Origin: an uncultured Hyphomicrobiales bacterium
GTDB taxonomy: Bacteria > Pseudomonadota > Alphaproteobacteria > Rhizobiales > Beijerinckiaceae
NCBI GenBank assembly: GCA_903847605.1
Contig: CAINED010000013.1
Location: 1 to 64,000 of the forward strand
DNA length: 64,000 bases
Direction of reading: 5' to 3'
A model generated the notes under the pieces. That model had not been told where the DNA came from and did no database searches. It worked only from the letters and a program-made list of their open reading frames with translations. The stretch's first letter is position 1, and every line of letters begins with the position of its first letter. The position numbers and the translations under genes were made by a program. Positions 34,483 through 45,982 of the stretch are shown here, one piece after another.

Positions 34483-35685
34483 TTAAACGGCCGGACCCAC
34501 CGACTGCGGCATCTTGATCGGCCCGGTCAGTTCTTCAGGATTCAGGGCCATGATCGCGTCTTCATTGAAGATATCGCCCATTTCAGAGGGAACGCCGTTT
34601 TTCGCGATCTCCTCGAGCCATTTGCGATGAACGCGCGGATCCTGATCTTCGTATTCGATCTGCCGTCCGCCTTGCTGGATCGACTGCGATCCCGCGCCCT
34701 CGGCGCTGCGTTTGCGCAGGGAGATGAAGGGATAGCGGCGGCTGCCAAGCGAACAGGCGAGATAGCGCGCCGGCTCGTTGCAGGTGTTGAAGTGCTGATG
34801 CAGCATCCAGAAGGGCGGGGTGTACATGACGCCGTGCCGCCACGGGATTTCCTTGAACTCGCTGTCGCCTTCGTACCAGAGCAGCGAATAGCCTTCGCCC
34901 GTCACGGCATGAACATGCGTACCGGCTGCATGACGATGCGCCTTCTTGTATCGTCCCTTCGGAATCTGCGACATGTGCGAATGCATCGTGCCGTCGGCGA
35001 AGATGAACGACACATTGAGCGAGCCCTTGCCGCGCGCGCCTAGTTCATAAAGCTTGAAGCTCGTGAGGTCGGGAACGAAATTCGTTTCCCACAAATTCAC
35101 GTCGGCGACATTGGAACCCCGATTGACGCGCAGATGTTCGCCCTCGCCCTCGAAATGGTTCGCCCTGCCCATGCGCTCGGGAAAGGCGAAGGGATTGGCG
35201 AAAACGAAATCGACGTTGTGATAGAGGTTGATCGTCAGCGGCGCATCGTTGGTGCAGGACAGGCGCGCGGGTTCGCGGCCCGAGCCGTTGAAGAACTGAT
35301 ATTCGCAGTTGAGCGGGATGGCGAAGACCGCCTTCGGCCCCCATTCGAAGGTCTGCTTCTCGCCGTTCGGCAGCCAAATGATCGTCGTGCCGTAGCCGGA
35401 GAGCGTGTAGAAAAAAGCCTCGTAAAGGTGCTTCACAGGCGCGGTCTTGCCGCCCGGCGGCACTTCGATCACGTAATTGGCCATGAAGTCGCCGCGGCCA
35501 TGGGTGTGTGCGAAACAGCCGCGCGCGCCGTAGCGGTCCCAGGGCTTGGTCTCCAGCGCCAGAAGGTCGTGGCCGAAATCGAGATGAACGGGGATACCCT
35601 CGTTCTGCGCCCAGTTGAGATAGGGATCGACGAGAAAACGGCCTGAAATGTCGGGTTCGCCGACCTGCGTATCGGTATCGTCCAC
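34483..35685 (-). CDS. bicupin protein, copy 1
   Basis: About 400 residues starting at GTG 35685 (GGAGGAAAC upstream). Two cupin domains: the first has CFAHTHGRGDF (about 57-67), VKHLYEAFFYTLSGYG and a closing strand KAVFAIPLNCEYQFFN; the second has KKAHRHAAGTHVHAVTGEGY (about 247-266), WRHGVMYTPPFWMLHQHFN. His-rich pockets imply metal-dependent chemistry, as in bicupin ring-cleaving dioxygenases such as gentisate dioxygenase, but activity is unproven; database names for relatives vary. First gene of the cupin-tctA-tctB-Bug set; it is a close paralogue of 42199-43398 and divergent from the Bug gene at 35887. Confidence 0.85.
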   Translation of the reverse strand: MDDTDTQVGEPDISGRFLVDPYLNWAQNEGIPVHLDFGHDLLALETKPWDRYGARGCFAHTHGRGDFMANYVIEVPPGGKTAPVKHLYEAFFYTLSGYGTTIIWLPNGEKQTFEWGPKAVFAIPLNCEYQFFNGSGREPARLSCTNDAPLTINLYHNVDFVFANPFAFPERMGRANHFEGEGEHLRVNRGSNVADVNLWETNFVPDLTSFKLYELGARGKGSLNVSFIFADGTMHSHMSQIPKGRYKKAHRHAAGTHVHAVTGEGYSLLWYEGDSEFKEIPWRHGVMYTPPFWMLHQHFNTCNEPARYLACSLGSRRYPFISLRKRSAEGAGSQSIQQGGRQIEYEDQDPRVHRKWLEEIAKNGVPSEMGDIFNEDAIMALNPEELTGPIKMPQSVGPAV

Positions 35686-35886
35686 GTTTCCTCCGCAATG
35701 TCCCGGATATCGGTGTGGGCGCGTAATTAGCAGGTTTTGCCACCGTTGCCAGAGGCGATCGCGGCGCTTGCCGACTTCATCGGCCCTTTATCATCCTTGC
35801 CGCGATGGGGCGCAGGCGCTAGCGTCAGGCATCGGAAAGCGCCGGAGACGCCATTGCGCACGGACGCCGCAACCGGGGGAGGAACA

Positions 35887-36867
35887 ATGAAAATCACTCG
35901 TCGCGATTTCGCCATGGGCGCTGCCGCCAGCAGCTTTGCCGGACTTGCCGCGCCAGCCATCGCGCAGGCCGATTATCCGAACCAGGCCGTGCGCTGCATC
36001 TGCATGTTCCCGCCGGGAGCTGGCGCGGACGTGATCGTGCGCTTTTACGCCAACAAGCTGAGCAAGCTCACCGGCAAGACCTTTATCGTTGAAAACCGCG
36101 CCGGGGCCTTCGGCAATATAGCCACGGAATATGTCGCGCGCGCCAAGCCGGACGGCTACACGATCTATATCGCGCCGACATCGTCGGTTCTGGCCGCCGC
36201 TCCTCACCTGTTCAAGAAGCTCAACTTCGATCCGCTGAACGACTTCGAGCACATCACCACGCTGTTCAAGATATCGTTCATGCTGGTCGTCGCAGCCAAC
36301 AGCCCGTTCAAGACCGTGGCCGACCTGACAGCGCATCTCAAGAAGGAAGGCGACAAGGCCAACTATGGCTCGATCGCGAATACCGGGCTTGTGGCGAGCG
36401 AGCTTTACAAGTCGGAGTTCGGCCTGAAGACGGTCGAAGTGAAATATAAAGACCCCGGCGCGATGGCGAACGATCTCCTGAGCGGCCAGACGGCCTTTGT
36501 GCATATCGATCCCATCACCTTCGCATCGCATCTTAAGGAAGGCCGCATGCGTGCACTGTGCATGGCCTCCGCCGAGCGAATCAAGGCATTGCCGAATATT
36601 CCGAGCGCCAGGGAAGCCGGCATCAACAGTTCGGACCTGACCGCGTGGTGGTCCCTGCATTCGCCGAAAGGCACGCCCGGACCCATCGTCGACAAGCTCG
36701 AGACGTGGATGAACGAAGTGGTAAAAGATCCTGAGACGGCGACCTTCCTGGCCGCCACAGGCAGCGATCCGTTCCCCGGCGACCGCAAGACTGTCAGGTC
36801 ATTGCTGGAGAGCGACCTGAAGGCCTGGGAAGGCTATGTGAATCTGGCCAAGATCGAGAAGCTCTGA
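35887..36867 (+). CDS. TTT-family (Bug-type) solute-binding protein with Tat signal
   Basis: A 326-residue binding protein. ATG 35887 (GGGGGAGGA upstream) leads into a twin-arginine signal, ITRRDFAMGAAASSFAGLAAPAIAQ, so it may be exported folded. The mature part is a canonical Bug domain: YPNQAVRCICMFPPGAGADVIVRF, then FIVENRAGAFGNIA, which is the second loop. It is of the classical subclass rather than the GGGYD subclass of its neighbours. It lies divergent from the bicupin/tctA operon, sharing the 201-base gap, so its receptor role could pair with that permease. Substrate unknown. Confidence 0.92.
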   Translation: MKITRRDFAMGAAASSFAGLAAPAIAQADYPNQAVRCICMFPPGAGADVIVRFYANKLSKLTGKTFIVENRAGAFGNIATEYVARAKPDGYTIYIAPTSSVLAAAPHLFKKLNFDPLNDFEHITTLFKISFMLVVAANSPFKTVADLTAHLKKEGDKANYGSIANTGLVASELYKSEFGLKTVEVKYKDPGAMANDLLSGQTAFVHIDPITFASHLKEGRMRALCMASAERIKALPNIPSAREAGINSSDLTAWWSLHSPKGTPGPIVDKLETWMNEVVKDPETATFLAATGSDPFPGDRKTVRSLLESDLKAWEGYVNLAKIEKL

Positions 36868-36901
36868 TCCGCAAGTTCCGGTGCGGTTCAGCGAATAGAC
36901 T

Positions 36902-38937
<2,036 letters not shown>

Positions 38938-39106
38938 CTACCACGGGCGCAACGCGCCTGTCATTAACACCCTTGCGGCGCTTTTTTCTGCCCCCATTTT
39001 CCTGTTTGACACGGGCGCTTTCACCCACTAACCCGAGCCCCCAGTTTCGGCGTCCGGCCCTGTCCCGACGCCGGTCTTGCGGCAATCTCTCAAGGACATT
39101 TCTAAC

Positions 39107-39484
39107 GTGGCCAAACCGGAACTCGGCAGCAAACGGCAGTGCGAGAGCTGCGGCGCCAAATTCTTCGACTTCAATCGCAATCCGATCACTTGCCCGAAAT
39201 GCGGCACGATCTTCCAGGCCGCGAGCCCCGCCCGAGCGCAGCGCGCGGCAGCGGCGGACGACGATGAAGCAGAAGCCGATCCCGTGGCGGCCGATGTCGT
39301 GTCGCTCGAGGAAGCGGAAGATTCCGACGCGAAGGTCGCAGCCGCCGTTGTGCCGGACGAGGATATCGACCTCGGTGACGACGATGCCGCGGACGACGAC
39401 ACCTTCCTCGAGGAAGAAGAAGAAGGAAGCGACGACGTTTCAGGCCTGATCGACGGCGACATCGAGACGGACGACGAAAACTGA
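39107..39484 (+). CDS. TIGR02300-family zinc-ribbon protein
   Basis: An alphaproteobacteria-specific protein of unknown function, 125 residues from GTG 39107, which gives the conserved N-terminus (M)AKPELGSKRQCESCG. The zinc ribbon has C12, C15, C29 and C32 around KFFDFNRNPITCPKCG. From about residue 45 the chain becomes Ala-rich and then strongly acidic (many Asp and Glu, no Cys), ending DGDIETDDEN. The acidic tail could interact with basic partners such as ribosomal or nucleic-acid-binding proteins. It is divergent from aroA and upstream of tRNA-Ala, a conserved Rhizobiales arrangement. Confidence 0.93.
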   Translation: MAKPELGSKRQCESCGAKFFDFNRNPITCPKCGTIFQAASPARAQRAAAADDDEAEADPVAADVVSLEEAEDSDAKVAAAVVPDEDIDLGDDDAADDDTFLEEEEEGSDDVSGLIDGDIETDDEN

Positions 39485-39642
39485 TCGTATTCCCGCGTGC
39501 ATCGTTTTGAAGAAAAGACGATGCGCGCCGATATCGGGCTTGAGTCCACGGGGTTCAGCGGCTATACACCCGCCCGTTCGGCCAAGCCGGACAGCGAATG
39601 CGCCCAAGGCATTCGCGACATAGCGCTTCGCTTGCGCGAAAT

Positions 39643-39718
<76 letters not shown>

Positions 39719-39766
39719 ATTCTCACGATAGAGCTTACAGGCACTGCAGCGCAGGGTTTGCACGAC

Positions 39767-40420
39767 ATGAGCGCTGCGACATGCGCGGCGCGAGTTGCGC
39801 TCGCATTCATCGCGCTCGCACTCTGCGGCAGCGGAGCCGTCGCGCAGCAGACCATCGTCGAACCTGTTCCTGACGCTGCCTGGCGCAATATGAACGGCAA
39901 GTCGTGGCATGCGCACCTGCCCTGCCCGTCGCGCGAAGAGCTCGCGCTGCTGAAAGTGCCTTATTGGGATTTCAACGGCGTCGCCCGCACCGGCGAGCTT
40001 ATCGTGGGGCGTTCGGCGGCGCACGATGTGGCAAAAGTCTTCGATACGATATTCGCAAGCCGCCAATTCCGCTTCGCCAAGATACGCCTGATCGATCATT
40101 ACAACGGGAGCGACGACGCCTCGATGGCGGACAACAACACGAGCGCGTTCAATTGCCGGAAGGTCGAAGGCAGCCAGGGCATGTCGAAACATGCGCGCGG
40201 CCTCGCCATCGACATCAACCCGATCCAGAATCCCTATCGCGACGCAAAGGGCACGTATCCGCGCGCCGGAACGCGCTATGGAATTCCGGCCGAACGCAAG
40301 CCGGGCATCACCGGCCTGATCGTGGAAGGCGATATCGTGACCCGCGCCTTCGCCGGCATCGGCTGGTCATGGGGCGGGCACTTCAAGTCGATCAAGGATT
40401 ATCAGCATTTCGCGAAATGA
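39767..40420 (+). CDS. secreted M15-family D,D-peptidase (extensin-like)
   Basis: About 217 residues from ATG 39767, with a signal peptide (ARVALAFIALALCGSGAVAQ). The zinc site of M15 D-alanyl-D-alanine carboxypeptidases is complete: H142 and D149 in SKHARGLAIDINPIQNPY and a C-terminal histidine H214 in KDYQHFAK. SWGGHFKS near 203 gives the acidic/His catalytic region. It likely trims peptidoglycan peptides in the periplasm. It starts 48 bases after the tRNA gene. The longer frame to 39674 overlaps the tRNA and is rejected. Confidence 0.87.
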   Translation: MSAATCAARVALAFIALALCGSGAVAQQTIVEPVPDAAWRNMNGKSWHAHLPCPSREELALLKVPYWDFNGVARTGELIVGRSAAHDVAKVFDTIFASRQFRFAKIRLIDHYNGSDDASMADNNTSAFNCRKVEGSQGMSKHARGLAIDINPIQNPYRDAKGTYPRAGTRYGIPAERKPGITGLIVEGDIVTRAFAGIGWSWGGHFKSIKDYQHFAK

Positions 40421-40441
40421 CTTGCGAAACGCTCCCTTGAT

Positions 40442-41173
40442 TCACAAGGCGCGATAGCCGGCATCGACCGGCAGCACCACGCCGGTGATGGCGCGTGCTT
40501 CGTCCGAACACAAAAACGCTACCGCGTTTGCAATATCTTCGCCCTCGATCAGCCGGCCGAGCGGCGCGCCCTTGATGACGGTGTCCATACCGCCCTGTTG
40601 CGCGCGCAATTCCGCGCCCTCGCCCTTCATCGGCTCGGCCATGAATCCGGGCGCGACGCAATTCACGCGAATGCCGAGCGGACCATAGGCGACGGCGAAT
40701 GTGCGTGTGAGCGATTCGACGCCGGCTTTCGTCGCCTGATAGGCGTAGGAATTTTTCAGGCGGCCGGCTCTCGCCGTCCAGCTGCTGATCAGCACGAGCG
40801 AAGCCGGCGTGGTGAGATGCGCCTTCGCGGCATCGCAGAGATAGGCGACGCTTTTCAGGTTCACATCGATGACTTGCGAAACCGCCGAAAGATCGGACTG
40901 GCCTGCAGGCGTTTCGCGCAGAATGCCCTGCGCCGCGACCACGCATCTGATCGGGCCGCGTTTCGATGCGGCCTCGAACAGTGCGACCACTTCTTCCGGC
41001 TTCGTCAGATCGCAGGCGTGGAACGATTGTCCCTGCGGTACCGGGCGCACGTCCCTGTCGGCGGCCATGACATGATAGCCGATCGCCTGCAGCTTGCGCG
41101 CGATTGCCGAACCTATCGCGCCGGTTCCGCCTGCGACGATTGCGACGGACCGGTCTTTCGCCTCTTCCGCCAT
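40442..41173 (-). CDS. SDR-family oxidoreductase
   Basis: A 243-residue short-chain dehydrogenase from ATG 41173 (the frame also opens at TTG 41200, inside the upstream gene). The cofactor motif is AIVAGGTGAIGSAIA (residues 11-25) and the acidic residue after beta2 (DRDV) suggests NAD preference. The catalytic Ser lies at about 130-131 (LISSWTARAG), Tyr145 and Lys149 in YAYQATKAG. The C-terminus contains FLCSDEARAITG. It is third in a bicupin-quinone reductase-SDR set on one strand, so it may act on the product of that pathway. Substrate unknown. Confidence 0.88.
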   Translation of the reverse strand: MAEEAKDRSVAIVAGGTGAIGSAIARKLQAIGYHVMAADRDVRPVPQGQSFHACDLTKPEEVVALFEAASKRGPIRCVVAAQGILRETPAGQSDLSAVSQVIDVNLKSVAYLCDAAKAHLTTPASLVLISSWTARAGRLKNSYAYQATKAGVESLTRTFAVAYGPLGIRVNCVAPGFMAEPMKGEGAELRAQQGGMDTVIKGAPLGRLIEGEDIANAVAFLCSDEARAITGVVLPVDAGYRAL

Positions 41174-41183
41174 AAGCCCACTC

Positions 41184-42167
41184 TCAGCATTCGACGACAA
41201 AATGTCCCGTGCCCGTTGCGTGTTCGGCTTCGTGATGGGCTTTCGCCAGTTCGGCTAGCGGATAGACCCCGCCGATGCGATGTTTCAGAAACCCCGCGCT
41301 CGCCATCTCGTTGATACCCTCGCATGTCGCCGCGAATGTGTGATCGTCGAGCAGATAGACGAAGATGAAATGCAGGCCCATGTTGCGCGCGCGTCGGCCG
41401 GTCTGCGTGACCGGCACGGAAGGCGTGCTCGCTGCGCCGAAGGAAACAATGGAGCCACGCTCGGCAAGAATGCCTTCATCGAAGGCGATATTGCCGGGCA
41501 GATCGACCTCGACGACGAGATCGACGCCGCGCCCGCCTGTATCCTTCATGATTTCGTCGGCGAGATTGCCAGCCTTGCGATCCAGCACCACGTCAGCGCC
41601 GAGCGACCTGATTTCGGCGCGTTGACTTTCACCGCCGCCTGTCGAGGCGATGACGCGCGCGCCTCGCCACTTGGCGATTTGCACGGCGTAGGCGCCGACA
41701 CGTCCTGTCGCGCCGGGCACATAAACCGTCTTGCCCTTGACCGATCCTCCAACGTGAACCGCGTGATAGCCTGTCATCGCGGGAATACCGAAGCACGCGC
41801 CTTCGGCAAAGCTCGTGCCTGGCGGCAAGGGTTTGACGAAACTTTGCGGCAGGCAGACATATTCCGCCGCCGTGCCCAAGGGCCTGCGCCATTGCGCACT
41901 ATAGACCCACACACGATCGCCCTCGCGAAACTCCGTCACGCCCGCGCCGATGCCGGCAACGACGCCTGCGCCATCGGAATGCGGAACGACGCGCGGAAAT
42001 TCGGCGGGCGTTTTGACATTGGCGCGGCGCTTGTAATCGGATGGATTGACGCCGGACGCGTGAACGCGCACCAGCACTTCGCCTGGGCCGGGCTGCGGCG
42101 TTCCCATCTCGCCGACGGAGATAACGTCGAAAGCGGGGCCGGTTTTCTCATACCATCCTGCGCGCAT
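41184..42167 (-). CDS. NADPH:quinone reductase-like zinc-independent MDR
   Basis: A 327-residue medium-chain dehydrogenase/reductase of the zeta-crystallin/quinone oxidoreductase group. The N-terminal GroES-like domain has VHASGVNPSDYKRRANV and FPRVVPHSDGAGVVAGIG; the structural-zinc cysteine cluster is absent. The Rossmann part has VYVPGATGRVGAYAVQIAKWRGARVIAS with an AxxGxxG nucleotide loop. It keeps GVDLVVEVDLPGNI. GGGAGCAC precedes ATG 42167. Bicupin 42199-43398 ends 31 bases upstream, and the SDR gene starts 10 bases downstream, so the three probably form one operon. Confidence 0.9.
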   Translation of the reverse strand: MRAGWYEKTGPAFDVISVGEMGTPQPGPGEVLVRVHASGVNPSDYKRRANVKTPAEFPRVVPHSDGAGVVAGIGAGVTEFREGDRVWVYSAQWRRPLGTAAEYVCLPQSFVKPLPPGTSFAEGACFGIPAMTGYHAVHVGGSVKGKTVYVPGATGRVGAYAVQIAKWRGARVIASTGGGESQRAEIRSLGADVVLDRKAGNLADEIMKDTGGRGVDLVVEVDLPGNIAFDEGILAERGSIVSFGAASTPSVPVTQTGRRARNMGLHFIFVYLLDDHTFAATCEGINEMASAGFLKHRIGGVYPLAELAKAHHEAEHATGTGHFVVEC

Positions 42168-42198
42168 GTTCGTGCTCCCTCTTTCGCTTTTCGTTGTG

Positions 42199-43398
42199 TC
42201 AGTACGCTGGCCCCTTCAGGCTGGGCGTATCGATGACGCCCGTCAACTTGTCTTTCGGGATCGCCAGGATCATCGGCTCGTCGAAGATGTCGCTCATCTT
42301 GGAGGGCACGCCGGTCTTTTGAATCGCTTCGAGGAATTTGCGGTGGATGCGGTGATCCTGATCCTCGTATTCGATCTGGCGTCCGCCCTGTTTCACCGAT
42401 GTCGAGCCGCCGCCCTCGTTGCTGACGCGGCGCAATGAGATGAAGGGGTAACGCGCGCTGCCGATGGCGCAGGCAAGATAACGCGCAGGGATGTGGCCGG
42501 TGTTGAAATGCTGGTGGAACATCCAGAACGGCGGCGTGTACATGATGCCGTGGCGCCACGGCAGTTCCACGAATTCGCTGTCGCCATCGTACCAGAGCAG
42601 CGAATAGCCTTCGCCGCCGATGGCATGGACATGCGTGCCTGCCGCGTGCCGATGCGCCTTCTTGTAACGCCCGACCGGAATTTCCGACATATGCGCGTGC
42701 ATCGTGCCATCGCCGAGCTGGAAATAGACGTTCATCGAGCCTTTGCCGCGCGCCTCGAGTTCGTACATCTTGAAGCTCGTCAGCTCCGGTACGAAATTCG
42801 TCTCCCAGAGATTGAGCGTCGACTTGCCGATATTGCGCTCGAAGGCCGTGTGCTCGCCTTCGCCCTGGAAGCTGTTGGGCGCGCCGGGCCGTTCGCGAAA
42901 CTTGAACGGGTTATCGAAGACAAATTCGAGATTGTGATAATGATTGATCGCGAGCGGCGCATCGTTGGTGCAGGAGAGGCGCGCGGGCTCGCGTCCCGAC
43001 GTGTTGAAGATCTGATATTCGCAATTGAGCGGAATACAGAACAGCGCCTTCGGCCCCCATTCGAATGTCTGCTTCTCGCCATCGGGCAGGGTTAGCGTCG
43101 TCGAACCGTGTCCCGACAGGACAAAGAAGAAGGCTTCATAGAGGTGCTTGACCGGCCGGGTTTTCTTGCCGGCCTCGACTTCGAGGACGTAGTTTGCGCA
43201 GAAATCGCCGCGTCCGTGCGTATGGGCGAAGCAGCCGCGCGCGTCGTAGCGCGCCCAGGGCTCGGTCTTCAACGCCAGCAGGTCATGCCCGAAGTCGAGA
43301 TGAATGGGTATGCCCTCGCCCTTGGCCCAGTTCATATAGGGATCGAGGAAGAGGCGCGGGCCAGCCTCGCTGTCCGTTTTGGTCTGGGCATCCGACAT
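42199..43398 (-). CDS. bicupin protein, copy 2
   Basis: A 399-residue paralogue of 34483-35685, starting at ATG 43398 (GGGAGG upstream); the frame continues to 43992 across the divergent Bug gene, which is spurious. Shared blocks include HLDFGHDLLAL, the first-cupin CFAHTHGRGDF, ARLSCTNDAPL and the second-cupin RYKKAHRHAAGTHVHA, followed by WRHGIMYTPPFWMFHQHFN and a shared GRQIEYEDQD near the C-terminus. So all His-rich sites are kept in both copies. It is followed by quinone reductase and SDR genes and is divergent from a Bug protein that is itself a paralogue of the one in the copy 1 cluster. Confidence 0.87.
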   Translation of the reverse strand: MSDAQTKTDSEAGPRLFLDPYMNWAKGEGIPIHLDFGHDLLALKTEPWARYDARGCFAHTHGRGDFCANYVLEVEAGKKTRPVKHLYEAFFFVLSGHGSTTLTLPDGEKQTFEWGPKALFCIPLNCEYQIFNTSGREPARLSCTNDAPLAINHYHNLEFVFDNPFKFRERPGAPNSFQGEGEHTAFERNIGKSTLNLWETNFVPELTSFKMYELEARGKGSMNVYFQLGDGTMHAHMSEIPVGRYKKAHRHAAGTHVHAIGGEGYSLLWYDGDSEFVELPWRHGIMYTPPFWMFHQHFNTGHIPARYLACAIGSARYPFISLRRVSNEGGGSTSVKQGGRQIEYEDQDHRIHRKFLEAIQKTGVPSKMSDIFDEPMILAIPKDKLTGVIDTPSLKGPAY

Positions 43399-43572
43399 TT
43401 GAACCTCCCTGAAGATTGTTGTTCCCCTGCGATATCCAGCCGTTTCCCGCTTGTCCAGCGCACGCCCGGCCATGGGCGCGATAGCCGGACGGAATGGCCG
43501 GGTTATTGCGTTGCTCCTGCGCGCGTTAGTCACTAGCATCCCGCAGTCGACGAGCCACGGGCGGGAGGAGCC

Positions 43573-44583
43573 ATGCTGTCCGGCAAGGGGAGATTGTGCG
43601 CTACAATCGGGGCAATGGCGTTTCTGACGGCCGCCGGCGAATTGCGTGCGCAGAGCGGCGCGGATTTCTTTCGCGGCAAGAGCGTTTCCTACATTGTGCC
43701 GACGGCCGCGGGCGGCGGTTACGATCTTTACGGCCGCCTTGTCTCCGAATTCATGCAGAAACATCTGCCCGGCTCGACATTCGTCGTGAAGAACATGCCG
43801 GGCGCGGCGCATGTGCTGGGGACAAACACGCTTTACGCCTCGCGTGCGGACGGCCTGACCATCGGCACCTTCAACATGGGCCTGTTGCATGCGCAGATTG
43901 TGGGATCGGCAGCGCTGAAATTCGACCTGCGGCGCATGTCGTGGATCGGCAAGGCGGCCGAGGATCCTCGTGTCTTCGTGCTTGCGCCCCATACGGGCAT
44001 GAAGACCTTCGAGGAACTGGCGGCGCGCAAGGAGCCGATCAAATTCGCCGCATCAGGCGTCGGCGGTGCGAACTACATCGAGCAGATGGCGCTTGTGAGC
44101 GTGCTGAAACTGCCCGTCCGTATCCTTGCCGGCTATAATGGCAACGACGATCAGCTTGCGATGCGGCGCGGCGAGATCGACGGCACGCTCGCTTCGCGCT
44201 CAGCCTACTCGAATTTCGTACGCAACGGCTATGCACATATCATCGCCCAAATCGGCGGCGCCGCGAGCGATGCGCCGCAGCTCCGGCAATTCGCGAAAGA
44301 CGAGGCCGCGCGCGCGCTCATCGAACTGGTAGAAGTGCAAACCACGATTGCCCGGCTGACCGCCGGACCACCCGATATTCCAGCCGACCGCCTCGCGGCA
44401 TTGCGCGAAGCATTCCGCGCTGCGATGAACGATCCCGACCTGCGCGCCCGCACCGAAAAGCTCGACCTGCCGCTTGCGCCGCTCTACGGCGAAGACATCG
44501 GCAAGGCTGTTGCGAATGCCCTGGAGAGATCGCCCGAAGCGCACAAGATTCTCAAGGACATCGTGGACGCATCGAAGAAGTGA
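43573..44583 (+). CDS. TTT-family (Bug-type) solute-binding protein
   Basis: A 336-residue binding protein with signal peptide and the ligand loop IVPTAAGGGYDLYGRL. It parallels 31327-32319 closely: STFVVKNMPGAAHVLG, DGLTIGTFNMGLL, KMSW-type and ARLTAGPPDIPADRLAALR segments, and similar length, so the two arose by duplication. It has no permease of its own; TctA/TctB at 32376-34456 is the nearest candidate. GGAGGAG precedes ATG 43573. It is divergent from bicupin copy 2 and followed after 25 bases by an aminotransferase, probably on the same message. Confidence 0.92.
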   Translation: MLSGKGRLCATIGAMAFLTAAGELRAQSGADFFRGKSVSYIVPTAAGGGYDLYGRLVSEFMQKHLPGSTFVVKNMPGAAHVLGTNTLYASRADGLTIGTFNMGLLHAQIVGSAALKFDLRRMSWIGKAAEDPRVFVLAPHTGMKTFEELAARKEPIKFAASGVGGANYIEQMALVSVLKLPVRILAGYNGNDDQLAMRRGEIDGTLASRSAYSNFVRNGYAHIIAQIGGAASDAPQLRQFAKDEAARALIELVEVQTTIARLTAGPPDIPADRLAALREAFRAAMNDPDLRARTEKLDLPLAPLYGEDIGKAVANALERSPEAHKILKDIVDASKK

Positions 44584-44608
44584 TGCGCATAGGCAGGGGA
44601 ACATTGTC

Positions 44609-45982
44609 TTGAACGAACTGGCTTCCGTGAATTTCCTGAAGGCGCATAACGCGCGCCATGTCTGGCACCCGATGGGCGATCCAAAAGTTTCGGAAGCCGA
44701 TCCGCCGCTCATCGTTTCGCGCGGGGAAGGCGTTTATGTCCACGACGTCGACGGCAAGCGTTATCTCGATTGCGTCGCCGGACTCTGGAACGTCAACGTC
44801 GGTCACGGCAGGCCCGAAATCAAACAGGCCATCGTCGAGCAACTTGATCGCATCGCCTATTACTCGACCTTTCAGGGCACATCGAATCCGCCATCGATCG
44901 CGCTTTCGCATCTGCTGACGGAAATGTTGCAGCCGGAAGACATGACGAAAGTCTTCTTCAGTTCGGGCGGCTCGGATGCCAACGAAACGGCGTTCAAGAT
45001 TGCGCGGCAATACTGGAAGCTCGAAGGCAAGGCGGACCGCTTCAAGATCATCTCGCTGAAATACGGCTATCACGGCGTGCATTTCGGCGGCATGTCGGCG
45101 ACGGGCACGCCGCCGCACAGGCGAGCCTACGAGCCGCTCGTACCGGGCTTTCTGCATATCGACGCGCCATACCTCTATCGCAATCCATGGACCAACGAGC
45201 CGCTCGAACTCGGCCGCATCTGCGCCGCCGAACTCGAACGCACGATCCAGTTCCAGGGACCGGATACTGTTGCGGCCTTTATTGCCGAACCCGTGCAGGG
45301 CGCGGGCGGCGTGATCGTGCCGCCGGATAATTTCTGGCCGCTGGTGCGCGACGTCTGCGACCGCTACGGCGTACTGCTCATCGCCGATGAAGTGGTGACC
45401 GGTTTCGGACGAACGGGCAATCTCTTCGGCTCGCGGGGATGGGGCGTGAAGCCCGACATCATGTGCCTCGCGAAGGGCATCAATTCCGGGTACATCCCGC
45501 TTGGCGCCACCGTGGTGAACGCGCGCGTCGAAAGCGCCTGGAAGCGCGATCATGCGCTGGCCGCCATCATGCACGGTTATACTTACTCCGGCCATCCGCT
45601 CGCTTGCGCTGCCGCGCTGGCCGCACAGAAGATCGTGGTGGAGGAAGACCTGCCAGGCAATGCCGCGCGCGTCGGCGCCTATTTCCGCCAGTGCCTCGAC
45701 GAATTGGCAAGGCGGCATGAACTCATCGGCGACGTTCGTGGCAAGGGGCTGATGCTCGGGCTCGAAATCGTGAAGGAACGCGCGAGCAAGGAACCGTTCG
45801 CGCCGAATGATCCCATCGGCAAGACCATCATGCAGGCGGCATTCGAGAAGGGCGCGATCATTCGCTGGGCAGCGGGGAAAATCATTCTGTCGCCGCCGCT
45901 CATCTTTACCCGCGCGCATGTCGATGAGGCCGTGGCCGTGCTCGATCACGCACTCGCGCGTGCGAAGGAGAGCTGGACATGA
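44609..45982 (+). CDS. class III (omega) aminotransferase
   Basis: A PLP enzyme of about 457 residues. No conserved ATG fits; TTG 44609 (AGGGGA upstream) gives the family N-terminus (M)NELASVNFLKAHNARHVWHPMGDP. The substrate tunnel motif is DCVAGLWNVNVGHGRPE. PLP is held by DEVVTGFGRTG, and the Schiff-base lysine is K289 in CLAKGINSGYIPLGATVV. The fold group includes beta-alanine, putrescine and taurine transaminases. Its last codons overlap the start of a deacetylase-like gene (ATGA), so coupled use of an acylated amine, first deacetylated and then transaminated, is plausible. This is inference. Confidence 0.9.
   Translation: MNELASVNFLKAHNARHVWHPMGDPKVSEADPPLIVSRGEGVYVHDVDGKRYLDCVAGLWNVNVGHGRPEIKQAIVEQLDRIAYYSTFQGTSNPPSIALSHLLTEMLQPEDMTKVFFSSGGSDANETAFKIARQYWKLEGKADRFKIISLKYGYHGVHFGGMSATGTPPHRRAYEPLVPGFLHIDAPYLYRNPWTNEPLELGRICAAELERTIQFQGPDTVAAFIAEPVQGAGGVIVPPDNFWPLVRDVCDRYGVLLIADEVVTGFGRTGNLFGSRGWGVKPDIMCLAKGINSGYIPLGATVVNARVESAWKRDHALAAIMHGYTYSGHPLACAAALAAQKIVVEEDLPGNAARVGAYFRQCLDELARRHELIGDVRGKGLMLGLEIVKERASKEPFAPNDPIGKTIMQAAFEKGAIIRWAAGKIILSPPLIFTRAHVDEAVAVLDHALARAKESWT

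Noticed and set aside
42199-43992. 597-codon frame extending bicupin copy 2 upstream
   Set aside because: The extension covers the divergent Bug gene and lacks homology with copy 1; ATG 43398 with a strong ribosome site gives the matching length.
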